The notes beneath the pieces were generated by a model, which ran no database searches, was not told the origin of the DNA, and saw only the letters and a list, made by a program, of their open reading frames with translations. Positions 57,654 to 64,000 of a stretch of DNA of 64,000 bases are shown here, one piece after another. The DNA is from CAXMNX01 sp964194845 (GTDB taxonomy: Bacteria; Pseudomonadota; Alphaproteobacteria; Rhodobacterales; Rhodobacteraceae). The position numbers were made by a program, and so were the translations under genes. The number at the start of each line of letters is the position of its first letter. Position 1 is the stretch's first letter. The stretch covers positions 47,851 through 111,850 of the forward strand of contig CAXMNX010000004.1 in the NCBI GenBank assembly GCA_964194845.1, given 5' to 3'.

Positions 57654-59615
57654 ATGGCCGATATATCCCTGACATTTCCAGACGGCAATTCGCGCGTATT
57701 CCCATTGGGCGTGACGCCCGCTGAAGTCGCGACTGACATCTCAACCTCGCTTGGCAAGAAAGCGATCAGCGCAAGCATCGACGGCGCGCATTGGGATCTT
57801 CAATGGCCGCTTGAAGACGATGCCAAGATCGCCATTCACACGATGAAAGATGACGCGCAGGCGCTGGAACTGATCCGCCACGATCTGGCGCATATCATGG
57901 CGCGTGCGGTGCAGGAGATCTGGCCGAACGTTAAGGTCACGATCGGGCCGGTGATCGAAAACGGCTGGTATTATGATTTCGACCGCGAAGAGCCGTTTAC
58001 TCCCGAAGACCTGGGCGCCATCGAAGCCAGAATGAAAGCGATCATCAATGCCCGCGATCTGGTCCGGACCGAGGTTTGGGACCGCGCGCGCGCCATGGCG
58101 CATTATCAGGCGACGGAAGAAAACTATAAAGTCGAGCTGGTCGAGGCGATCCCCGACGATGGCCAGCCGATCCGTATGTATTGGCATGGGGACTGGCAGG
58201 ACCTTTGCCGCGGACCCCACTTGCAACACACCGGCCAGGTTCCGGCGGATGCCTTCAAGCTGATGAGCGTCGCGGGGGCGTATTGGCGCGGCGACAGTTC
58301 GCGCGCGATGCTGCAGCGTATCTATGGTGTGGCGTTCAAAAACCGCGACGAGTTGAAAAAGCACCTGACGATGCTGGAAGAAGCGGCCAAGCGCGATCAT
58401 CGGCGCCTTGGGCGCGAAATGGACCTTTTTCATATGCAGGAAGAGGCACCGGGGCAGATATTCTGGCATCCGAACGGCTGGACGCTTTACACGACGCTGC
58501 AGGATTTCATGCGGCGGCGGCAGCGCGACGGTGGTTATCAAGAGATCAATACGCCACAGCTTTTGAACCGGACTTTCTGGGAAAAGTCGGGGCATTGGGA
58601 AAACTACGGCGAGAACATGTTTGTCGTCGAAGTCGAGGAAGAACACGCGCGGGAAAAAGCGATTAACGCCTTGAAACCAATGAATTGCCCCTGTCATGTT
58701 CAGATATTCAAGCACGGGATTCGAAGTTACCGCGAACTTCCATTGCGGTTCGCCGAGTTCGGTTCGTGCTCGCGTTACGAGCCGTCGGGCGCGCTGCATG
58801 GTTTGATGCGGGTGCGTGGGTTCACGCAGGACGATGGCCACATATTCTGCACCGCCGATCAGATCGAAGGCGAATGCGTCCGGTTCGTCGATTATCTGGA
58901 CAGTGTTTATCGCGATCTTGGTTTTGACAGTTTCGACATAAAGTTCGCGACCCGACCGGAAAAACGGGTCGGCGAGGAAGCGGTCTGGGATCATGCCGAG
59001 GCGGCGCTGGAGGCTGCCGTCAAGGCAACCGGTCGTCCTTATACGATTGATCCGGGCGACGGGGCATTTTACGGGCCCAAGGTTGATTTCTATCTGACTG
59101 ACGCCATTGGTCGGACGTGGCAATGCGGCACTTTTCAGGTCGATCCAAATCTGCCCGAACGACTGGGCGCGGAATATATTGGCGAGGATGGTGCGAAGCA
59201 CCGACCGTTCATGCTGCACCGCGCGTGCTTAGGCAGTTTCGAGCGTTTTCTGGGCATATTGATCGAGAATTATGCGGGCCGGTTCCCGCTTTGGCTAGCA
59301 CCGAGGCAGGTGGTGGTTGCAGCAATTGTGTCGGACGCTGATGAGTATGTCGCCGAGGTTGTGGCCGCGCTGAAGGCGCGCGGATTAAGGGCGGAAGCGG
59401 ATATCCGAAACGAGAAAATCAACTATAAGGTCCGGGAACACTCAGTCGGCAAAGTTCCGGTGATCCTGGCAGTCGGGCAACGCGAGGTTGCGGATCGAAC
59501 GGTCACACAGCGGCGACTAGGCCAAAAAGAAACGCGGATTGTTTCGCTGGATGAAATGGTGGTGCAATTGGCCGACGAGGCCTTGCCGCCGGATGTGGCC
59601 CGGTCGCGTGGATAG
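57654..59615 (+). CDS. thrS: Threonyl-tRNA synthetase
   Basis: 653 residues, full length. The N-terminal TGS domain (ISLTFPDGNSRVFPLGVTPAEVATDIS) precedes the editing domain with RHDLAHIMARA (HxxxH) and RGPHLQHTGQV. The class II catalytic core contains MNCPCHVQIF with zinc-ligand Cys, the motif 2 region RYEPSGALHGLMRVRGFTQDDGHIF and FMLHRACLGSFERFLGILIE (motif 3). The C-terminal anticodon-binding domain ends LDEMVVQLADEA. The catalytic stretch reads NCPC where E. coli has NCPG, a Gly-to-Cys variation next to the zinc site. ACGAGGAG precedes the ATG. Confidence 0.96.
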   Translation: MADISLTFPDGNSRVFPLGVTPAEVATDISTSLGKKAISASIDGAHWDLQWPLEDDAKIAIHTMKDDAQALELIRHDLAHIMARAVQEIWPNVKVTIGPVIENGWYYDFDREEPFTPEDLGAIEARMKAIINARDLVRTEVWDRARAMAHYQATEENYKVELVEAIPDDGQPIRMYWHGDWQDLCRGPHLQHTGQVPADAFKLMSVAGAYWRGDSSRAMLQRIYGVAFKNRDELKKHLTMLEEAAKRDHRRLGREMDLFHMQEEAPGQIFWHPNGWTLYTTLQDFMRRRQRDGGYQEINTPQLLNRTFWEKSGHWENYGENMFVVEVEEEHAREKAINALKPMNCPCHVQIFKHGIRSYRELPLRFAEFGSCSRYEPSGALHGLMRVRGFTQDDGHIFCTADQIEGECVRFVDYLDSVYRDLGFDSFDIKFATRPEKRVGEEAVWDHAEAALEAAVKATGRPYTIDPGDGAFYGPKVDFYLTDAIGRTWQCGTFQVDPNLPERLGAEYIGEDGAKHRPFMLHRACLGSFERFLGILIENYAGRFPLWLAPRQVVVAAIVSDADEYVAEVVAALKARGLRAEADIRNEKINYKVREHSVGKVPVILAVGQREVADRTVTQRRLGQKETRIVSLDEMVVQLADEALPPDVARSRG

Positions 59616-59696
59616 GAAAAATCGCTCTGCCACAGGTATTGCCGCGCCGGATACCGGACCTGCCGCGTGCGAAGCGACGCAGACTTGCGCGTCGGC

Positions 59697-61715
59697 TTAG
59701 CCCGTCGATGCTTCTTGCGGCGGTAGATTTTCGCGGAAGGTCGCGCCTGCCAGAGCGTATTTCGCCGGCCTCGGCCGACCGAACAGAAACCCCTGGCCAT
59801 CGGAGCATCCCAGCCTGCACAGAATGTCCCGCTGTTCCAGGCGCTCGATGCCTTCGACAACGACCTCAAGCCTCAGGCTGCGCGCCAGGTCGAGCACCGC
59901 GTCGAGAATAAACTGGGATTCGCCCGAGGTTTCGATCTCGGCAATCAGCGACTTGTCGGTCTTCAGCTCATCGGCAGAAATGGTGCGCAGGTAGGCAAGC
60001 GACGAATAGCCAGTCCCGAAATCGTCGATGGAAATACGGCAGCCGCGACTGCGAAGTTCGGCGACGGATTGCCCGACCTGCTCCCAATTCGCGAGCTGGA
60101 CAGTTTCGGTTATCTCGAGCGTCAGCAGTTCGGGCGGAAGGCTGTGGCGCTGAAGCGCATCGATCACAAACGACAGGCTTTCCGCGCGGCGGAAGTGAAG
60201 CCCGGAAAGGTTTACGCTGACGGAAAAATCGGTGGAATAACGCCGGTTCCAGTTGGCGATGATTTCAACAGCGGTATCAAGAACATAGCGGTCTATATCA
60301 ATGATGCGCCCGCTTTCTTCGGCGATCTGGATAAAGTCGCCCGGGGGCAAAATCGTGCCGTCGCGGCGCCAACGCACCAGCGCTTCAAAACCTTTTACGC
60401 GCGCCGTCTGCAAATCGACTTTCGGCTGCAAGAATACCACAAGCTCGCCTTGAAGAATGGCGCGGGGAAGATCCTTCATCAATCGACGGCGTTCCTTGAA
60501 GGCGCGTTCAAGTTCGGAATCGTAGAGCGTGTACCGGCCCCGACCGGCGGATTTTGAAGCGTAGAGCGCGAAGTCAGATACGCGCATCAGGTCGTCGAAG
60601 CGCGGAGCTTCGGCTGCCGAAAGTTGCGTTGTAGTGGCAAGTCCGACGCTTATCCCCGGTGTCACACGGTCTTCGCCGAACTGAATTGGTCGGGCGCATT
60701 CTGATATGAGGGCCAAGCAGAATGTCTTCAGAAATGCGGTGCTGTCGGTTTCCAGAAACACCGCAAATTCGTCGCCACCAAGGCGCGCGGCGATGCCTAA
60801 GTTTGCTTCGGCCTCGGCCCGGATGCAGCGGCCCACGTGTTTCAGAACATGGTCGCCCACGACGTGGCCGTGCCGGTCATTGATTTCCTTAAATCCATCC
60901 AGATCGATAATGATCAACGCGCCTTTCGCACCGGGTGCCAGGAACGCATCGACCCGATCCTGAAACTGCACGCGGTTTGCAAGACCCGTCACTGGATCAA
61001 AATACGCGAGATGATCGGCGCGCCGTTCGGCCTTGTCGCGGGCTTTTCTTGCCATGACTTCGCGTCGCAAAAGCCGCATACAAGCAAGACCAGCGAGCGT
61101 GATCAGAACAAGAAAAACGTAAGTTGCGCGCGACAGCAGCACGACCTTTTTGGTTTGCCTTGCGAGCATCCGCTGTTCGAGTTTGACCGTTTCGTCGAGG
61201 TAGTGAAAAACCGCGCGTCTGGCGGCCTTGGCACGGTCAACCAGAGCGGTTGCCGAAAAGATCGCGAAAGGGTTTGTCGACGACAGTGCTGTGTCGCTGT
61301 CATCAACTAGCAACCGTAGTGCCATAACCGCCTCGGACCCGCTTTGCAGCATAGTCGCAGCACTGACGTAATTCGGATCACGCAAGAACAAGGCCTGAAG
61401 GTTTTCAAGGCGCGTCTCCATGTGATCGGCCCGCACATAGAGAATATCGACAGACGCCGAAATGCTGGCGAGCACCTCGCTTTCATCGCCGCCCGACAAG
61501 CCCTCGAGAACCTCGTTCGTCAACCTGACAAGATCGTTCAAAGCGGAATGGGTATTTGCGGTCTGGTGATTTTCCAGTTCAATCTGCGTCGCAAGGATTT
61601 CATTCGTCGACCGATTAAAGGCGTATGCAGCCGACAGTGTGGCCGCACACAGCAAAGCCATGCTCAGGATAAACCCAGCCCGGGACGCGAGGAAATCCAT
61701 GCGGCCGTTTAACAT
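59697..61715 (-). CDS. Membrane GGDEF-EAL protein (cyclic-di-GMP turnover)
   Basis: 672 residues. An inner-membrane helix (about 13-32), a periplasmic helical sensor (33-195), a second helix (196-215) and a HAMP-like linker lead to the GGDEF domain with an intact GGDEF at 313-317. There is no RxxD inhibitory site five residues upstream. An EAL domain follows with EAL at 444-446 and the downstream DDFGTGYSSLAYL loop intact. Either synthesis or breakdown, or GTP-activated phosphodiesterase action, is possible. GGCCAG-type leader; ATG 61715 or 61700. The small exported protein immediately upstream is likely its partner. Confidence 0.9.
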   Translation of the reverse strand: MLNGRMDFLASRAGFILSMALLCAATLSAAYAFNRSTNEILATQIELENHQTANTHSALNDLVRLTNEVLEGLSGGDESEVLASISASVDILYVRADHMETRLENLQALFLRDPNYVSAATMLQSGSEAVMALRLLVDDSDTALSSTNPFAIFSATALVDRAKAARRAVFHYLDETVKLEQRMLARQTKKVVLLSRATYVFLVLITLAGLACMRLLRREVMARKARDKAERRADHLAYFDPVTGLANRVQFQDRVDAFLAPGAKGALIIIDLDGFKEINDRHGHVVGDHVLKHVGRCIRAEAEANLGIAARLGGDEFAVFLETDSTAFLKTFCLALISECARPIQFGEDRVTPGISVGLATTTQLSAAEAPRFDDLMRVSDFALYASKSAGRGRYTLYDSELERAFKERRRLMKDLPRAILQGELVVFLQPKVDLQTARVKGFEALVRWRRDGTILPPGDFIQIAEESGRIIDIDRYVLDTAVEIIANWNRRYSTDFSVSVNLSGLHFRRAESLSFVIDALQRHSLPPELLTLEITETVQLANWEQVGQSVAELRSRGCRISIDDFGTGYSSLAYLRTISADELKTDKSLIAEIETSGESQFILDAVLDLARSLRLEVVVEGIERLEQRDILCRLGCSDGQGFLFGRPRPAKYALAGATFRENLPPQEASTG

Positions 61716-61739
61716 GAAGCTGGCCTTTGAAATTTCAGG

Positions 61740-62249
61740 TCAATTGCCAACCTCGATTACGGCGGCCATCCACACCAAGTGGGCCTCGGTTACAACCGGC
61801 GATCCGACATAACCTTCGGCGGCGACAACAAACTGGATCGGCCCGCGATCGCGACGCGAATGCGGGCGGCCATCCACCCGTGTTGCAACAAGGATGGGGG
61901 CTGCCTCCCAAACTTCGCGGGAGATCACGGAAGTGAAATCGTTCTCGGCCGTGACCCGGATAGACGGGGCGTCGAGAAGACCATGCGCCGCAAGTAGATC
62001 GGTCAATAGAATCCCTTCGAAAATCGCCCGTTCCTCGCGCCAGGGTATCGTTGTTTCGATGCGATAGGTCGGAAAGGCTTCGAGATCAGCGGGCGCATAG
62101 GCCGCGCCTGAGCCATCGCCGACGCGAACCTCGAGCTGGGCGTCCTTGTGGTGCATGGGTGCGAGTTCTACCGGTTCGGGCGCGGCCATTGAAGCGGTCG
62201 CTAGGCCGAAGAAAAGGCAACAGGCTGAGGCGGTTTGGATAATTCTCAA
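61740..62249 (-). CDS. Exported oxidoreductase-like (sulfite-oxidase-fold-like) protein
   Basis: 169 residues from a TTG start that yields a normal signal peptide (MRIIQTASACCLFFGLATASMAA). The mature part resembles the substrate-ligand portion of molybdopterin oxidoreductase-fold proteins: AIFEGILLTDLLAAHGL, IRVTAENDFTSVISREVWEAAPILVATRVDGRPHSRRDRGPIQFVV. It lacks a clear cofactor Cys, so it may be a ligand-binding derivative. Its stop is 24 bp before the GGDEF-EAL start, implying cotranscription and a periplasmic sensing role. Confidence 0.6.
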   Translation of the reverse strand: MRIIQTASACCLFFGLATASMAAPEPVELAPMHHKDAQLEVRVGDGSGAAYAPADLEAFPTYRIETTIPWREERAIFEGILLTDLLAAHGLLDAPSIRVTAENDFTSVISREVWEAAPILVATRVDGRPHSRRDRGPIQFVVAAEGYVGSPVVTEAHLVWMAAVIEVGN

Positions 62250-62458
62250 GTCAAAGCTCTCTGAATGTTTGGGTGCGGCAGAGGTAACGCGCGAGAGCTA
62301 ATGATCCGTTTCCACGGACCAGCGCGATGGCGAAAATTTTAGCGACGCCACGGGTCTTTCGGAGCCGGGAGCGAACTTCAATTCCCTTTGAAACAGCCTG
62401 CAATAATGGCGTTCAACTTCGATCTACCGGCAGTGGTCACTTCTGGCAGACCTGCGCT

Positions 62459-62827
62459 TCAGAAATGGCTTTTAGGGTCATCGGGACGACCGGCGGCCAG
62501 GGCAAGGACAGCGGCGAGCGCGATCATTGAGACCGGGAAGATCGAGAAAAACCCGATCCCAAACGCCCAGTAAAGCCCGCCCGCCGCAATCGCCAGCGCA
62601 ATCCCGCCCAACAAGGCGCGATACTTAGCCATTGCCGCCCCGGCGATTGCCAGAAGCGGTGCAATGACGCTCGTCGCGCGCACTGCGTCCACGTTTTCAG
62701 GCAGTTCCGCCAAGTCAGGCCATTCGCCCCAGCAATAAAGCGCCTCGGTATAGCCGAAACTTACGATGCCCATCAAAAGGGCCAGTAGGCCTCCGATCAG
62801 GCCGAGTGCGGCGGCGGCGTTGCGCAT
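62459..62827 (-). CDS. Small polytopic membrane protein, unknown
   Basis: 122 residues with three to four hydrophobic helices: AALGLIGGLLALLMGIVSFGY, ATSVIAPLLAIAGAAMA, LLGGIALAIAAGGLYWAFGIGFFSIFPVSMIALAAVLALAAG. An exposed loop EALYCWGEWPDLAELPENVDAVR joins the first two. Not recognised as a named family. AAGGAGAAG precedes the ATG. Confidence 0.65.
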   Translation of the reverse strand: MRNAAAALGLIGGLLALLMGIVSFGYTEALYCWGEWPDLAELPENVDAVRATSVIAPLLAIAGAAMAKYRALLGGIALAIAAGGLYWAFGIGFFSIFPVSMIALAAVLALAAGRPDDPKSHF

Positions 62828-62849
62828 TCGAGCTTCTCCTTCGTGCGAC

Positions 62850-62960
62850 CTACTTAGGCGAGTTGCTGGGCGCCGCCAAGGTGTTCAGCCCATTGGACTC
62901 CAATGATTTTCTCGCCTTTCGACAGGTATCGCAGGTCGAAGGACCGTAAAGAACTAGCAT
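62850..62960 (-). pseudogene. Truncated ArsC/Spx-family thioredoxin-fold fragment
   Basis: 36 residues beginning MLVLYGPSTCDTCRKARKSL, which matches the N-terminal strand and CxxC helix of ArsC/Spx/YffB proteins (usually ~110-130 residues). After about residue 24 it loses family character and stops. It is most simply a remnant of an ArsC-like gene, but a CxxC mini-protein cannot be excluded. A weak GGGTC-type leader is present. Confidence 0.55.
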
Positions 62961-63126
62961 CTGAAAGACCCTCTTTTCACGGATTTGTGCCTTGTTTTTT
63001 AACCAATTCGCGCCAACTTCAAGGGAGTAACGCGCGTGGCAGATTTGCCGCATATGCGGTCTAGCTGCTACAGTCGTTACACTGAAGTCCGTCGGGCGAC
63101 CGGCGGAGACGACGGAAGGAAGGCCA

Positions 63127-63333
63127 ATGCCTACCGGCACAGTGAAGTGGTTCAATTCGACTAAGGGGTTCGGATTTATCGAACCCGAAGACGGTGGCAA
63201 GGACATATTTGTCCATGTTTCCCAAGTTGAAAAGTCCGGTATGACCGGGCTGGTCGAGGATCAAAAAGTGGACTTCGAAATAATCGAGGGCCCGGACGGG
63301 CGCACGATGGCTGGAGACCTGAATGCGCTTTGA
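63127..63333 (+). CDS. Cold-shock protein (CspA family)
   Basis: 68-residue OB-fold single-stranded nucleic acid-binding protein. KWFNSTKGFGFI contains RNP1 (KGFGFI at 13-18) and DIFVHVSQVEKSG contains RNP2 (DIFVHV at 26-31). The C-terminal VDFEIIEGPDGRTMAGDL completes the barrel. GGAAGGAAGG lies upstream of the ATG. Length is typical. Followed immediately by copy 2 of the dispersed repeat. Confidence 0.93.
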   Translation: MPTGTVKWFNSTKGFGFIEPEDGGKDIFVHVSQVEKSGMTGLVEDQKVDFEIIEGPDGRTMAGDLNAL

Positions 63334-63338
63334 TAGTA

Positions 63339-63450
63339 GCGGAATGCGTTTACGTTGAATCAAATTTCTCTGCCCCTCGATCAGCATCCTGCTGATTTCG
63401 AACGCAAATTTTGATACTTGATGCTTTAATGTAAAACGCAATCCGCTTTA
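63339..63450. repeat. Dispersed ~110-bp palindromic-ended repeat, copy 2
   Basis: Begins 5 bp after the cspA stop. Left end GCGGAATGCGTTTAC and right end GTAAAACGCAATCCGC are near-complementary, so the element can fold end to end. The core at 63382-63405 is identical to copy 1. The TAA at 63450-63448 terminates the adjacent lipoprotein gene, as in copy 1. Confidence 0.75.
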
Positions 63451-63873
63451 AAGACGCGCTTCGCGGGCGGCGGTTTCAGCGTCGACTCGGGTTAGACGCG
63501 GTATTGGCGAGATCGACGGCGCTGCGACCACGCCGCAGCGAAGGTAGCGTACGTCACCCTCGTCTAGTGTAACCCATTGATTTTCCTCGCCGCTTTGCGT
63601 AAGCGCAGTGACGGTGTAATTGCCCGCAGGCAGACGTAGAACAAGTGGTCTGCCAAACCGGCAGGTGCCGACCGAGTTGCGGTTGAGCAAAAGTGCGGGC
63701 GTCGTGGCGACGTTGGGCAACAGTCCGGCTTCCGCGGCGCGGTAGATGTATATTTCGGACGTGGGTGCGTCGCCAACGCCGATGATAGTCGGATCGGGGT
63801 CCGGTGCGGCGGGGCCGATCTGAACGACAGCGGCGCAGCCGGTTAGGATCAGAAAAAGTGCAATCAGACGCAT
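63448..63873 (-). CDS. Lipoprotein, DUF2846-like
   Basis: 141 residues from the ATG at 63873. The signal MRLIALFLILTGC has lipobox LTGC (Cys13). The mature domain runs SEIYIYRAAEAGLLPNVATTPALLLNRNSVGTCRFGRPLVLRLPAGNYTVTAL, which resembles the DUF2846-type beta-sandwich of bacterial lipoproteins, followed by VTLDEGDVRYLRCGV. The longer frame starting at 63945 would bury the signal and is rejected. The final residues and stop lie in the dispersed repeat. Confidence 0.72.
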   Translation of the reverse strand: MRLIALFLILTGCAAVVQIGPAAPDPDPTIIGVGDAPTSEIYIYRAAEAGLLPNVATTPALLLNRNSVGTCRFGRPLVLRLPAGNYTVTALTQSGEENQWVTLDEGDVRYLRCGVVAAPSISPIPRLTRVDAETAAREARL

Positions 63874-63922
63874 GGTTTGCAACCAATCTTTCGGCGCGCA
63901 GAATTCAATGGGGTGCTTGGGC

Positions 63923-64000
63923 TCAGAAGATGCCTTGCGCGACAATCATCACCGCGAGTGCGGCGATCCAGTAGCCGGACTCGACGTTGCGGGAATAGGT
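63923..64000 (-). CDS. C-terminus of a membrane protein, cut by the window edge
   Basis: The last 25 codons read TYSRNVESGYWIAALAVMIVAQGIF followed by a stop (split here as motif NVESGYWIAALA and VMIVAQGIF): one hydrophobic helix ending at the C-terminus. Too little is present to identify the family. Confidence 0.45.
   Translation of the reverse strand, partial: TYSRNVESGYWIAALAVMIVAQGIF

Noticed and set aside
57741..59219. 492-codon minus-strand ORF opposite thrS
   Set aside because: Fully inside thrS and without any domain; arises from codon bias.
1..64000. CRISPR arrays, tRNA/rRNA genes, transposases, integrases
   Set aside because: I looked for regularly spaced repeats, RNA gene signatures and mobile-element proteins and found none that could be supported.

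Overview
The window is chromosomal DNA from an alphaproteobacterium, most likely Rhodobacterales (Rhodobacteraceae/Roseobacter type). The evidence is the high GC content and the gene set: short 444-residue prolyl-tRNA synthetase, DUF1523 protein, secG-pyrG pair, Hda-like gene before ppk, non-pyrrolysine MttB, and a propionyl-CoA carboxylase locus with a PccR/ScfR-type regulator and its TTTGC-GCAAA operators. I saw no rRNA or tRNA genes, no CRISPR array, no transposase, and no phage structural or integrase gene. Most of the window is ordinary chromosome, with a few small accessory insertions and short repeats.

Layout. 1-2 kb: a tightly overlapping minus-strand operon (SDR dehydrogenase, unknown protein, P1-family peptidase cut by the window edge), divergent from a DUF1523 membrane protein. 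2.3-6 kb: parE, then an AT-richer FRG-domain gene, a repeat-rich spacer and a small DMT-type membrane protein. 6-11.3 kb (minus): lolD, lolC/E, MttB-family methyltransferase, proS. 11.6-19.6 kb (plus): AI-2E-type permease, hda-like gene, ppk, zinc-ribbon methyltransferase, membrane-anchored LuxR-type regulator, secG, pyrG. 19.6-23.6 kb: AT-richer HEPN-like gene, a truncated and an intact DUF1330 gene flanking a cytochrome c gene, Tat-exported metallo-beta-lactamase-fold protein, TerB-like protein and a PhnD-like protein.

23.7-38.8 kb is an uptake and catabolism region. An amino-acid/amine ABC transporter is split into ATPase plus binding protein (then a terminator) and two permeases plus a glutamine-synthetase-family enzyme, with a divergent FAD amine/amino-acid oxidase between the halves. 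An MFS transporter and an AraC regulator follow, then a four-gene oligopeptide-type ABC operon. 38.9-45.1 kb carries a spondin-domain secreted protein, a small secreted protein, ppx, an exonuclease/phosphatase-fold protein, a DjlA-like co-chaperone, GNAT, glyoxalase-like and MAPEG-like proteins.

45.1-55.9 kb is the propionyl-CoA assimilation locus: methylmalonyl-CoA mutase, pccA, several small lipoproteins, pccB, an MFS pump and pccR. Propionyl-CoA is carboxylated by PccA/PccB and isomerised to succinyl-CoA by the mutase; PccR-type operators lie in front of pccB and pccR. 55.9-64 kb holds two alpha/beta hydrolases, thrS, a GGDEF-EAL protein with a small exported partner, an ArsC-like remnant, a cold-shock protein and a lipoprotein.

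The points most worth following are a perfect hairpin that hides the ribosome binding site of the second amino-acid permease and is crossed by an overlapping leader ORF; a ~110-bp dispersed repeat whose two copies each supply the stop codon of the adjacent gene; two AT-rich FRG and HEPN-like genes placed directly behind parE and pyrG; and a perfect 24-bp palindrome resembling a parS site with a longer centre.
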